The notes: generated from the sequence alone by a model not told the origin. 15,367 nucleotides of DNA from Rickettsiaceae bacterium (GCA_022702085.1 JAKONF010000012.1:1-15367); one strand, 5' to 3'; numbered from the stretch's first letter, positions 1 through 8,121 are shown. Translations and numbers: made by a program.

Positions 1-761
1 GAAAGTTCTGCATGATGCCATAAATCACGCTCTGCGGGAGCTAATTTAATATTATCCCAGTCTATCAGAGCGAGCTCGGATTCTGCCTGTAATATGTTAT
101 ATTGATGACCATCCCCATGGGTTAGGACATACTTAAGCTCAGTAACCTTAAACTTATTTTTAAGCATTACCAAAATACCTAATGCTTGTTTCAGTAATTC
201 ATTGTGAGAATTTAGCCTTTGCCACATTGTCTTATTTGCATGAATTATATCATTGGGACGCTTCAATAAATTTTTTATACCCAAAGCATATTCGATATCA
301 AAATCTTCTTTTGGTAATGACAAAAATTGTTCTGTGGGCAGATGATGTAGTTGACTAAAAGTAGTAGCTAATTTATTAGGATTAATATCATTAACGTTAT
401 CAGGATGAGCGCCTTCGATAAATTCGTACAGAACAAAAATATAGTTGCCTATTTGATGAGAATATAAATTTTCTTTAGTAACTATAATTTGTGGAATTTT
501 AGGCCGATTATGCTCTTTTATTTTTGCAAAAACTGTAATTAATTGTTTGTATGAATTTAACTGTGCTTCAAGTTGGTGAGAAAAATCATCATTTTTCTGA
601 TAAATCTTCAAAAAAGCTTTATATTGATCTTTTAGTATAACGCAGAAAGCAAAGTTAGAACCAGTATTTATATAACTTATTGAATTAACGTCAATGTACC
701 AATATTGCTTTATATAATTGATTATACACACATCAGATAATTGTAACTCTGCTCGCTGCAT
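1..761 (-). CDS. APH-fold phosphotransferase, APH(9)/spectinomycin-kinase-like, C-terminus cut by window edge
   Basis: The reading frame opens at an ATG at 759-761 and stays open to base 1, giving 253 residues, so the C-terminus lies outside the window. The fold is recognisable. The N-terminal lobe carries INTGSNFAF followed by a strand with AFLKIY, whose lysine would be the ATP-binding one. The catalytic loop is THGDGHQYNIL at residues 214-224, the H-G-D-x4-N Brenner motif of aminoglycoside/choline kinases. It is followed by ALIDWDNIKLAPAERDLW at 231-248, whose Asp-Trp-Asp is the metal-binding step. The IDWD...LAPxERDL signature resembles Legionella APH(9)-Ia more than AmgK or choline kinase. 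The family phosphorylates small hydroxyl substrates using ATP or GTP in the cytoplasm; the substrate here cannot be read from sequence and antibiotic resistance should not be assumed. The start lies 8 bases after the stop of the broken gene upstream and the MFS gene precedes that, so the three look like one transcription unit. No strong ribosome binding site is visible. Confidence 0.82.
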   Translation of the reverse strand, partial: MQRAELQLSDVCIINYIKQYWYIDVNSISYINTGSNFAFCVILKDQYKAFLKIYQKNDDFSHQLEAQLNSYKQLITVFAKIKEHNRPKIPQIIVTKENLYSHQIGNYIFVLYEFIEGAHPDNVNDINPNKLATTFSQLHHLPTEQFLSLPKEDFDIEYALGIKNLLKRPNDIIHANKTMWQRLNSHNELLKQALGILVMLKNKFKVTELKYVLTHGDGHQYNILQAESELALIDWDNIKLAPAERDLWHHAEL

Positions 762-769
762 AATTTTTT

Positions 770-1152
770 CTAATCTAAGATAAATAAATTGTTTGATTTT
801 ATGATAGCAGAAAAATTTGCTGTTGCTGCTGTTTCACGCTTGATAGTATATAATAAATGATTAAGATTAAAATTTTCTTCAATGATTACAAAAAATTCAG
901 GAAGATATATTTTCAAAAATAACTGCTCTCTAATGCTAAGTAAAACATGAGATTTATATTCCTCTATATTATCTTGATAGCTTCTTGATAAAAAAACGAT
1001 ACATCATCTGCGCAATATTCTTTTTCAGAAAGCCAATGATCGAAAACTGATATATTTATAAGCATATTTTCTAGATCGATTTAAACTTTCTCCATCCAGC
1101 ATACCCATAATTTTATATATTTTTTAACTTCTCTTTTATCTAAAGCTCTCAT
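770..1152 (-). pseudogene. Frameshifted remnant of an unrecognised gene, coupled to the MFS gene
   Basis: An ATG at 1150-1152 overlaps the TGA of the MFS gene (ATGA, 4 bases), a typical coupled start, but the frame meets TAA at 1081-1083 after 23 codons. Protein-like sequence continues by changing frame. One frame gives IMGMLDGESLNRSRKYAYKY across the TAA. The start frame then resumes with SVFDHWLSEKEYCADDVSFF and ends at TAG 964-966. A third frame, entered at a run of seven T on the coding strand (A at 990-996), gives SYQDNIEEYKSHVLLSIREQ and more, ending FILD at a TAG at 770-772. Joined, these would give a protein of roughly 125 to 130 residues, so at least three indels are implied. I do not recognise the family. 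The intact start overlap and the intact APH-like gene 8 bases downstream suggest it was once the middle gene of a three-gene operon. Sequencing error in the homopolymer could explain one of the shifts but hardly all. Confidence 0.6.
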
Positions 1153-2393
1153 ACTCTATTGTTGTTTCCAATCTTATATTTATCGTAAATAATTATGATA
1201 ATAAAACCGATGACGCTGATCATGCTAGAGGCTGGAATTATTGAAATGCCATATTTGTAAGCTAACGCGCTATATATTGGCACTCCATTCTCTGTTGCTC
1301 CATCCCAATACAAACTCATTATTTTACCAATGCTGTTATGGAAGACAGTACCAAAGGCCATGATGATCATGTTAGCTACAGCAGAAGCCATACCACTTAA
1401 ACGATCACTGGTAAAAGTTGATATTTTGGCGATGATAATGATTTGATATGCACTAAATATACCAATCACTATACAGATGAATTGTAAGCAGCCATTGGCA
1501 TTTCCAAATATTAACCAAATACAAGCTCCAGATAATACTGATGTTGACAGCAAAGTTATGCCATAATGCGCTCCTGTTTTATCAGCAGCATATGGTAATA
1601 TTAAAGAGCCAGCACACATTCCTACAAATATCAGGCTGACGATATTTACGGCAGCAGCGCGATCTATATTGTAAACGGTAGTAAAAAAAGAAGTTCCCCA
1701 AGCGTCAGCAAAACCTTCCAATAATCCCACTGACAAACCAGCTAACAAACTGATAATAATTATTTTGCTATTTAGTACTACCGCTTTGAGGTCATGTAAT
1801 ATACTTTTATTGATTGTTTTTTCTTCATTATTAGGCAATAATAAAAAAGTTATCACTGCTAATATTATGCCCAAAGTTATTAAGTAGTTACATACATATT
1901 CTATACCAAAAAATTTAAGTGATTCTGCTATTGGTCCACCAGAATATACAACTGTTATTAAACCAAAAAATACTGAAAAACCTAGTACGCGCGTGAAACT
2001 ATCTGGATAAATTATCCGCAATAATTGTAGTGCACCAATAATTGCTGCTGATGAACCAATACCTGTTAAAAACCTACCCATCAATACATAAGTCCATGAA
2101 TCAGTATATATCATCGGCACTAAACCTATAGCAGTCAAAACTACGCAAGCTGGCAAAACTTTTCTGCTGCCCATTCTACTAATTAACAAGCCAACGGGAA
2201 TATGTACTGCAATATAACCAATATAATAAACACCAGCAAAAGCGCCAAATTCAGTAGCTCCAACATTAAATTTGTTCATTAGGTCGGGCATTATAATACT
2301 AGGCAATACCCGTAAAATATATTGGTAACAATAAAACAAAGTCACGCACAACCATATCATCATATTGATAAGATTCTTCTTTGAAATATTCAT
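1149..2393 (-). CDS. Major facilitator superfamily transporter
   Basis: A 414-residue protein with about twelve hydrophobic segments and a central cytoplasmic loop near residues 188-210 (PNNEEKTINKS), the 6+6 layout of MFS carriers. Between segments 2 and 3 it has GLLISRMGSRKVLP (68-81), a version of MFS motif A (GxLaDrxGrkxxl) in which the usual Asp is Ser. GRFLTGIGSSAA (106-117) in segment 4 matches motif B with its conserved Arg. A second motif-A copy, LPYAADKTGAHYG, sits near 266-278 between segments 8 and 9. It would act in the inner membrane as a secondary carrier. The substrate cannot be deduced; intracellular bacteria use relatives for nutrient uptake and others for export. The start MNISKKN places a short basic leader before the first membrane segment and has only a weak GGA upstream. 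Its stop overlaps the start of the broken downstream gene, so translation of the two was coupled. Confidence 0.88.
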   Translation of the reverse strand: MNISKKNLINMMIWLCVTLFYCYQYILRVLPSIIMPDLMNKFNVGATEFGAFAGVYYIGYIAVHIPVGLLISRMGSRKVLPACVVLTAIGLVPMIYTDSWTYVLMGRFLTGIGSSAAIIGALQLLRIIYPDSFTRVLGFSVFFGLITVVYSGGPIAESLKFFGIEYVCNYLITLGIILAVITFLLLPNNEEKTINKSILHDLKAVVLNSKIIIISLLAGLSVGLLEGFADAWGTSFFTTVYNIDRAAAVNIVSLIFVGMCAGSLILPYAADKTGAHYGITLLSTSVLSGACIWLIFGNANGCLQFICIVIGIFSAYQIIIIAKISTFTSDRLSGMASAVANMIIMAFGTVFHNSIGKIMSLYWDGATENGVPIYSALAYKYGISIIPASSMISVIGFIIIIIYDKYKIGNNNRV

Positions 2394-2675
2394 AAAAATC
2401 CACTTTGAAATTAAGTAAATTTAAGTAATAAAAATAGCCGTGATACCCTAAAATCACTTCTATGCAAAGATATGCGAGAGATCAAAAAATAAATTACTGG
2501 ACAATAAAACTAGGTTGGAGACTTTTTTTTAGTATTTAAATTAATCATTATAAGTAGGCATAAGAGTATTTTTAAATAATTAAAGATCAACTAGTCTTAA
2601 GAATTACTCAAAAAAAATAAGCCACTTCTATTATTTTATCAATAGTTTCTGCATAACTAAACCACCTTGATTTAA

Positions 2676-2752
<77 letters not shown>

Positions 2753-2768
2753 AGTAGGTATTTTTATG

Positions 2769-3371
2769 TTAACGTTTAGAGAACTGGAAGTTCTTACGAG
2801 CTTTAGGTTGACCATATTTTTTACGTTCAACAACTCTAGAGTCCCTAGTTAAAAATCCACCTTGACGCAATACCAAATGCATATCATCTGATAAAAGTGT
2901 ATTTAAAGCTCTTGCCAAGCCATGTTGAATAGCTCCGGCTTGACCTGATGAGCCACCGCCCTTGACAGTACATACAATATCATAAATATTATCTGTTTTG
3001 GTAGCAAATAATGGAGCAAAAATTAATCTCAAATGGGATTCACGGGTAAAATATTCCTTACCAACTTTTTTATTAACTGTGATATTGCCATTGCCGGCTT
3101 TAATCCAAACTCTTGCTATAGCATTTTTTCTTCTACCAGTACCATATGATTGAAGTGCATTATTAGGATTATTTGATAATTTAGCTTTTTTAATTATAGT
3201 GCCCTGATCAACAGAATGATTATTCAATATTGATTCAATATCTTTTAAGTCACTAATCTTGATTGACTCTACTTTTCCCTGAGATTTGATCCTAATTTCA
3301 GGAGTTTTAGGTTGAGCAATAATTTTTGATTCAGAAGATTTTTTTGGCTTATTGTCCATTTTAGGATTCAT
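2769..3371 (-). CDS. rpsI: 30S ribosomal protein uS9 with long N-terminal extension
   Basis: The conserved uS9 domain begins near residue 74 with [15 protein letters not shown] and runs through the Gly-rich [20 protein letters not shown] block to the C-terminal [21 protein letters not shown]. The last residues, SKR, form the basic tail that reaches the P-site tRNA in the 30S subunit. The core is about 127 residues, the usual size, but it is preceded by some 73 residues rich in Lys, Ser, Asn and Pro with no recognisable fold. Many alphaproteobacterial uS9 proteins carry a shorter extension of this kind; this one is long. The start lies 2 bases after the rplM stop, with AAGAAG inside the end of rplM as the likely ribosome binding site. 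A second Met at residue 5 is an equally possible start. It forms one operon with rplM and probably with the tRNA downstream. Confidence 0.96.
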   Translation of the reverse strand: MNPKMDNKPKKSSESKIIAQPKTPEIRIKSQGKVESIKISDLKDIESILNNHSVDQGTIIKKAKLSNNPNNALQSYGTGRRKNAIARVWIKAGNGNITVNKKVGKEYFTRESHLRLIFAPLFATKTDNIYDIVCTVKGGGSSGQAGAIQHGLARALNTLLSDDMHLVLRQGGFLTRDSRVVERKKYGQPKARKNFQFSKR

Positions 3372-3373
3372 AA

Positions 3374-3874
3374 TTATCGCTTCTTATTTTTAGAATTTTT
3401 TATTGCAAAATTGTGTTCAGCAGGTATCTGACCAGCATGAGGATGTTCGCTACCAGTGTATAGATATAAGTGACCTAATTGGGTGCGAGATAATACATTT
3501 GGTGTCATCATCCTTTTCACCGCCATCTTTAAAACTCTTTCTGGATGTTTACCAGCTAGAACTTTACCAGCTGTAGTTTCCTTAATACCTCCAGGAAAAC
3601 CTGTATGACGATAATATATCTTCCCATTTTTAAGATTAGCTTTTTTACCAGTTAAAGCAATCTTATCTGCATTTATTACAATTACATAATCTCCACAATC
3701 CATATGAGGAGTAAATGTTGGTTTATCTTTTCCACGTAAAATGTTGGCTATTTCACTTGCTAATCTACCTAAAACTAGATCTGTAGCATCAATAATCCGC
3801 CATTTTTTTACAATGTCAGAAGGCCTAGCAGAGTAAGTACGAGTAGTAAATGGTTTAATAAGCTGAGTAGACAC
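3374..3874 (-). CDS. rplM: 50S ribosomal protein uL13, GTG start
   Basis: A 166-residue uL13. The domain runs from [18 protein letters not shown] (13-30) through [19 protein letters not shown] and the signature region [10 protein letters not shown]...[17 protein letters not shown] (117-149), with a Lys-rich C-terminus. It is an early-assembling 23S rRNA-binding protein of the large subunit. The TYSA(K/R)P opening is typical of alphaproteobacterial uL13, so the first dozen residues ([12 protein letters not shown]) are an extra leader. The only in-frame start of a usual kind upstream of the domain is the GTG at 3872-3874, and no Shine-Dalgarno sequence precedes it, so a non-standard or leader-dependent start is possible. 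It is the first gene of rplM-rpsI-tRNA and has a candidate promoter at 3909-3938. Confidence 0.95.
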   Translation of the reverse strand: MSTQLIKPFTTRTYSARPSDIVKKWRIIDATDLVLGRLASEIANILRGKDKPTFTPHMDCGDYVIVINADKIALTGKKANLKNGKIYYRHTGFPGGIKETTAGKVLAGKHPERVLKMAVKRMMTPNVLSRTQLGHLYLYTGSEHPHAGQIPAEHNFAIKNSKNKKR

Positions 3875-3908
3875 TTTGGGTAATATGATTAAATAAATTT
3901 TGTCTATC

Positions 3909-3938
3909 TAAATAACAGTTTGATATGCTCTCTGTCAA
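3909..3938 (-). promoter_or_regulatory. Candidate sigma-70-type promoter of rplM-rpsI
   Basis: On the minus strand a perfect TTGACA (3933-3938) is followed after 18 bases by TATTTA (3909-3914), a 3-of-6 match to the -10 consensus. The predicted transcript would start about 30 bases before the rplM GTG. The -35 box is strong; the -10 is poor and its exact register uncertain. Confidence 0.5.
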
Positions 3939-3946
3939 GCGAAATT

Positions 3947-3967
3947 GTTTAATTTCTGAAATTAAAC
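3947..3967. repeat. Perfect 21-bp palindrome upstream of the rplM promoter
   Basis: Ten-base arms GTTTAATTTC and GAAATTAAAC flank a single central T. The element sits 8 bases upstream of the TTGACA box of the rplM promoter and within the divergent spacer to the 4157 gene. A one-base centre is too tight for a good RNA hairpin and suits a dimeric protein operator better. AT-rich DNA yields such palindromes by chance, so function is unproven. Confidence 0.55.
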
Positions 3968-4156
3968 CATATAAACTAATTCAACTGATTATTTAAATTT
4001 TAATCTATTTGAACCAAATAATTATTATATTAATGTACAAATATTCAACAATTTTGATACGCTGATTGTAAATAAAGTGATAAAAATAAATTAATATATT
4101 AGTGATTGGTAATATATTTCTTATAATTTATTATATCAATTTATCATTATAATATC

Positions 4157-5083
4157 ATGAGTAAAAGAGAACAACAGGATAAAACTGGATCTCAAAATAG
4201 TAAATTCAGAATAGTAAAACTCTTTGATGTAATAAAAGATGTGGTTAAAAACCCTGGTAAATTTCCTTCAAAAATAGCAGAAGATGCTCTGAAAGAATAT
4301 GCTTCAAAAGAATTTAAGCATAATAGTACTACAAATCATGATAAAAAACCTCAGACTCCATCAATCTCAAATAAATCTTTTGCAGATCAAGATATAGATG
4401 AATGGATGTCTGAGGCTCCTACATCCAAAAATACAGTTAAAGATGTTAAGTCTAATAATTATAGTGTTTTGAAGTCTATCGCTGATACGACAAAAGATAT
4501 TATTAAACATCCTTCATCAATAATCAAGAATCCGATTGAAGCCGCAAAAGATTTTGATCCAATAATTTTTAAGATGCACGCTAAAAAGCATCCAATTAAA
4601 ACTGCAGCATTATTGGCAGTTGGAGGCTTAGCAGTGGGAACTGCAGTAACAGTAGCAGTGCTTGCTGCTCCTGCTGCTATTGCAATAGGTGGAGTTGGCG
4701 CAGTTGTTGTAGGAGCAGCTGCAGTAGCAGCGGGTTCTGTAGCTATAAAAGTTACTGCCGATAAACTATCGGTTGATGGTCAAAATACTATCAATAATTT
4801 AAATAGTGATGAAAAAAAGGCCTATGATCAAAAAGTAAATTCTACATGGGATAAGAAAATAGATGCTGCATCAATAAAAAATGAAAAAGAAAAAGCAGCA
4901 AAGCAACGTAATGCAGAAAAGATTGCCAAGATAAAGATAGCCGTTACCGATATCAAAAATAAATTCAAGTTTACAGAACAAAAAATCAATAATTTTAGCG
5001 AAAAGCCGACCATCTCTGTGCACCCTGATGATACTCCAAAGCAATCAACTCAGCCAAGTAGAAAACAATCTTTTCATCTTTAG
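4157..5083 (+). CDS. Unrecognised Lys-rich protein with a hydrophobic Ala/Val/Gly block
   Basis: I do not recognise this 308-residue protein. Residues 1-147 are polar and lysine-rich. Residues 148-198 are an unbroken Ala/Val/Gly-rich hydrophobic stretch with a Pro near 172, long enough for a two-pass membrane hairpin. Residues 199-280 are charged and probably helical (EKEKAAKQRNAEKIAKIKIA), and the tail is polar, ending SRKQSFHL. There is no signal peptide. A motif recurs: IKDVVKNPGKFPSKIAEDAL (26-45), TKDIIKHPSSIIKNPIEAAK (112-131), and a shorter KKHPIKTAAL (143-152). The bilobed hydrophobic centre between soluble arms is the layout of host-membrane-inserted proteins of intracellular bacteria, but also of ordinary membrane-associated proteins; secretion is only a hypothesis. 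It is a single gene, divergent from rplM and convergent with clpA (10 bases between ends). A TATAAT at 4122-4127 could serve as its -10; no good ribosome binding site precedes the ATG. The codon pattern and length support real coding. Confidence 0.75.
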   Translation: MSKREQQDKTGSQNSKFRIVKLFDVIKDVVKNPGKFPSKIAEDALKEYASKEFKHNSTTNHDKKPQTPSISNKSFADQDIDEWMSEAPTSKNTVKDVKSNNYSVLKSIADTTKDIIKHPSSIIKNPIEAAKDFDPIIFKMHAKKHPIKTAALLAVGGLAVGTAVTVAVLAAPAAIAIGGVGAVVVGAAAVAAGSVAIKVTADKLSVDGQNTINNLNSDEKKAYDQKVNSTWDKKIDAASIKNEKEKAAKQRNAEKIAKIKIAVTDIKNKFKFTEQKINNFSEKPTISVHPDDTPKQSTQPSRKQSFHL

Positions 5084-5093
5084 AATTAATAGA

Positions 5094-7460
5094 TTAATTT
5101 TCCACCAATTCTGATTTGTCAATTTCTTTAACTTTATTATGATTAGTGAAATTAAAAATCAAATTATCTTGAGCTACTTGATATTTTATTTCAACTCTGC
5201 CACCTTTCCTCAATTTACCGAATAAAATTTCATCTGCTATTTTTTGTTTTAATTCTGTATTGATCACTCTATGTAATGTTCTGGCACCTTTGCCTTCAGC
5301 AGAACATACTTTAGCTATATAATCTTTGACTGTTTTGTCTATTTCTATTTGTACTTTTTTATCTGATAATTTACTCTTAAGTTCTTCGATATCTTTATCT
5401 ATAATTAAATCAATTACTTGCTCACTCAAAGGATTAAAAACAATAACGCTGTCGAGCCTGCTGATGAATTCTTCGCTAAAGACTCTGCTTACAGCTTCTT
5501 TATGAGTATTAAATTTCCTATTATCTTGATTGCCAAAACCTATTGAATTTTTCGAGTTTTCCTGGCTACCAAGATTAGTGGTTAAAATCACGATAGTATG
5601 CATAAAATTAACTGATTTACCAGTGCTGTCAGTTAACTTTCCCTCATCCATTACTTGCAATAATAAATTATAAATATCTGCATGTGCTTTTTCAATTTCA
5701 TCCAATAGTACCACTGAGTACGGATATTTATCGACTTCTTCCGTTAATAGTCCTCCTTGATCAAAACCAATATAACCTGGTGGGCTTCCTATTAATCTTG
5801 ATATTGAATGACTCTCGGAATATTCTGACATATCAAATTTTATAAGTTCCATTCCACAATATTTAGCCAACTGCTTGGCAAGTTCTGTTTTACCAACGCC
5901 AGTTTCGCCAGCAAACAAATAACAGCCTGTGGGACTAAAACCTTTTTTAAGACCAGCTCTAGATAATTTGATGCTAGCACATAGTTTAGCTGCTGCCTCA
6001 TCTTGTCCAAAAACATTATTCTTTAAATTATTCTCTAGCTGCTGTAGTTTCTTAACATCATCCAAAGCTATATTGATATTAGGAATATTAGCAATAGAGG
6101 CAACCAACATTTCTATGTCTTTGGTGGTTACTACAGGTAATTTTGCATTCATACTATTAGAATTTGCAATGCTTCTTCGCGCCCCTGCTTCATCTATTAA
6201 ATCTATAGCTTTATCAGGTAAGTGACGGTCATTGATATAACGCTGCGAAAGAGTGACGGCTGCAGACAAAGTTGAGTCATGATATTTAACTTTATGATGT
6301 TGCTCATAATAACCTTTAAGTCCTTTTAGGATCTCTATCGTAGTTGCTTCATCTGGTTCAGCTACTACAACCCTCTGAAATCTACGCACCAAGGCCATGT
6401 CTTTTTCAAAATGGTTGTGATATTCTTTAAAAGTTGTTGAACCTATACATCTTATCTCTCCTTTAGCAAAAGCAGGTTTCAATAAATTACTAGCATCCAG
6501 TGAGCCTGTAGCAGTAGAGCCAGCACCAATAATGGTATGAATCTCATCGATAAATAAAATAGCATCAGTTCTTGCTTTGATTTCTGAAATGATTTTTTTC
6601 ATTCTATCTTCAAAATCTCCACGGTATTTGGTACCTGAAACTAAGCTCCCAATATCCAACATGTAAATTGTGGAATTTTGCAGTATTTTAGGTACGTCTC
6701 CATTAACTATTCTAAGTGCTAAGCCTTCAGCTATCGCAGTTTTTCCAACTCCAGGTTCACCTACTAATAAAGCGTTATTTTTGCGCCTTCTAGATAAAAT
6801 TTCTATGGTACGTTGGATTTCATTCTGCCTACCAATTAAACAATCAATACCACCTTTTTGGGCATTTACATTTAAATTTACGCAATGAGTTTCTAATGCT
6901 GAAACTTGCTGCTCATTTTGAGGTTTAGGGTTGTTTTTATTAAGTTCCGAGCCATTTGATTGATTTTGTCTATTCTCTCTGTTTTCAGTAATAGATCTAT
7001 CAAATGCAAAATTTACTTGATTATTGATATCTGGTTGGTTTCTAGTTAAAAAATATAATATATCTTGACGTGATAAATTAATTATTTTTAAGCAATTAAC
7101 AGCAAATGATTCATATTCAAAAAAGAATTCAGCAAGCACATGTAAGCCATTTACTTTGTTATTTTCATTATTGGCTTCACTATAAATTGCAGCTCTCTGA
7201 ATGATTCTTTGAAATCCCACAGTAGGTTTTGGTTGTCCATCTTTATTGGTCGCCAATTCTTTTAAATTGTTTTCAAGGTAATTAACTAACTTATGTGATA
7301 GAGTTTCTATATCAATTTTTTTGTTTTTGAAAATTTTTTTCGCGTCCGTGTCTTCCAGTAAAGCTAATAATAAATGCTCATATGTAGCATACTGGTGATT
7401 ATATCTCTTAGCGATATTTAAAGCTCTCTGTAAAGTAGCTGTGAGGTTTTTAGATAACAT
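5094..7460 (-). CDS. clpA: ATP-dependent Clp protease ATP-binding subunit ClpA
   Basis: A 788-residue class I Clp ATPase that unfolds substrates and feeds them to ClpP. In order: an N-domain (1-142, LTATLQRALNIAKRY...YEHLLLALLED); an Asn/Gln-rich linker (143-190); the first AAA+ module with Walker A GEPGVGKT (234-241), pore loop KYRGDFE and Walker B ILFIDEIH (301-308); then the second module with Walker A GETGVGKT (518-525), pore loop PGYIGFD and Walker B VVLLDEIE (583-590). The loop SIGFGNQDN near 639-647 contains the IGF tripeptide that docks on ClpP. There is no coiled-coil middle domain, which excludes ClpB and ClpC. It is about 30 residues longer than E. coli ClpA, mainly in the linker. 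AGAGGA lies just upstream of the ATG, unusually close to it. clpS, often found next to clpA, is not visible on either side. It stands alone, transcribed away from the glutaredoxin gene. Confidence 0.97.
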   Translation of the reverse strand: MLSKNLTATLQRALNIAKRYNHQYATYEHLLLALLEDTDAKKIFKNKKIDIETLSHKLVNYLENNLKELATNKDGQPKPTVGFQRIIQRAAIYSEANNENNKVNGLHVLAEFFFEYESFAVNCLKIINLSRQDILYFLTRNQPDINNQVNFAFDRSITENRENRQNQSNGSELNKNNPKPQNEQQVSALETHCVNLNVNAQKGGIDCLIGRQNEIQRTIEILSRRRKNNALLVGEPGVGKTAIAEGLALRIVNGDVPKILQNSTIYMLDIGSLVSGTKYRGDFEDRMKKIISEIKARTDAILFIDEIHTIIGAGSTATGSLDASNLLKPAFAKGEIRCIGSTTFKEYHNHFEKDMALVRRFQRVVVAEPDEATTIEILKGLKGYYEQHHKVKYHDSTLSAAVTLSQRYINDRHLPDKAIDLIDEAGARRSIANSNSMNAKLPVVTTKDIEMLVASIANIPNINIALDDVKKLQQLENNLKNNVFGQDEAAAKLCASIKLSRAGLKKGFSPTGCYLFAGETGVGKTELAKQLAKYCGMELIKFDMSEYSESHSISRLIGSPPGYIGFDQGGLLTEEVDKYPYSVVLLDEIEKAHADIYNLLLQVMDEGKLTDSTGKSVNFMHTIVILTTNLGSQENSKNSIGFGNQDNRKFNTHKEAVSRVFSEEFISRLDSVIVFNPLSEQVIDLIIDKDIEELKSKLSDKKVQIEIDKTVKDYIAKVCSAEGKGARTLHRVINTELKQKIADEILFGKLRKGGRVEIKYQVAQDNLIFNFTNHNKVKEIDKSELVEN

Positions 7461-7684
7461 AGTCCTCTCATTGGATAATTTCGCCTAATAAATTATTTTA
7501 TTTGGCATTAGTTATTATTCTTAAAGGATACTATTTTTATTACTTATGTTTAAACAATTTCATGTTTAATTAACTAATAAATTATTTCTATTTCTGTAAT
7601 AATGTCCCATATTAAGTTATATTTAAAATTAATTTATGATCTTAATATTAAAGTTTGATCAGTATTAAAACTAAATTTACTAGA

Positions 7685-7713
7685 TTGCTTTCATTTATTT
7701 TGTTAAATTTAAT
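7685..7713 (+). promoter_or_regulatory. Candidate promoter of the glutaredoxin-like gene
   Basis: TTGCTT (7685-7690) is followed by a 17-base spacer and TTTAAT (7708-7713), matching the -35 at 3 of 6 and the -10 at 5 of 6 positions. Spacing to the ATG at 7735 would give a short leader of about 15 bases. Chance matches are common in AT-rich DNA. Confidence 0.4.
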
Positions 7714-7734
7714 ATCAATTAATCTTGGATTTAT

Positions 7735-8085
7735 ATGAAAAAAACTTTTTATCTACCTTTAGGTATTTTAATACTCATACTGGTCTACACTATATATAGT
7801 CAAAATGTGAAAATACACGATGGACGTGAATATGTAAGCAAGGTCATCATATACAGCAAAGATAAGTGTAAATATTGCGTTGATGCTAAAAATTTTTTTA
7901 TCTTTAAAGATACACCTTATATAGATATCGATATTACTTGGGATAAAGAACTACATCAGAAACTTTCTCAAGAAACAGGACAAACCACTGTTCCCTATAT
8001 ATTTATCAATAGTAAATTTATTGGTGGTTATCAACAGTTAATAGACTTGGAAAAGAATAAAAAACTAGAAGCAATGTTAAACTAA
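7735..8085 (+). CDS. Membrane-anchored glutaredoxin-like protein (CKYC active site)
   Basis: A 116-residue protein. Residues 1-3 are MKK and 4-22 are strongly hydrophobic (LPLGILILILVYTIY), a signal anchor or uncleaved signal peptide, since I see no clear signal-peptidase site. A glutaredoxin domain follows from about 36: strand KVIIYSK, active site C45-K-Y-C48, cis-proline motif TTVPYIFIN (84-92) and GGYQQLIDL (97-105), the glutathione-binding Gly-Gly pair of the Grx3 (GrxC) type. Cytoplasmic Grx3 is about 83 residues with CPYC and no membrane segment. Here Lys replaces the active-site Pro, which normally alters redox potential, and the anchor would put the domain on the periplasmic side. 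A role in disulfide exchange outside the cytoplasm is inferred; a cytoplasm-facing orientation cannot be excluded. It is single, divergent from clpA, with an AT-rich hairpin at 8122-8143 after the stop. Confidence 0.85.
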   Translation: MKKTFYLPLGILILILVYTIYSQNVKIHDGREYVSKVIIYSKDKCKYCVDAKNFFIFKDTPYIDIDITWDKELHQKLSQETGQTTVPYIFINSKFIGGYQQLIDLEKNKKLEAMLN

Positions 8086-8121
8086 AGTTTTGAAATTTTT
8101 TACTAAATAAAAACAAACTTT

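Noticed and set aside
1..2393. Reading the MFS and APH-like genes as an antibiotic-resistance cassette
   Set aside because: No mobile element, integron site or composition change surrounds them, and both families have many non-resistance members.
2610..2636. T8 run on the minus strand as a terminator for rplM-rpsI-tRNA
   Set aside because: The only stem (CTATT/AATAG) is weak and ten bases away from the T-run, so it does not form a normal intrinsic terminator.
2394..2675. Possible small gene between the MFS gene and the tRNA
   Set aside because: All frames I followed break quickly with stops and none has a start with a ribosome binding site; I see only AT-rich spacer.
5929..6888. Plus-strand open frames inside clpA
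   Set aside because: They are antisense to the conserved AAA+ modules of ClpA and show no family motif of their own.
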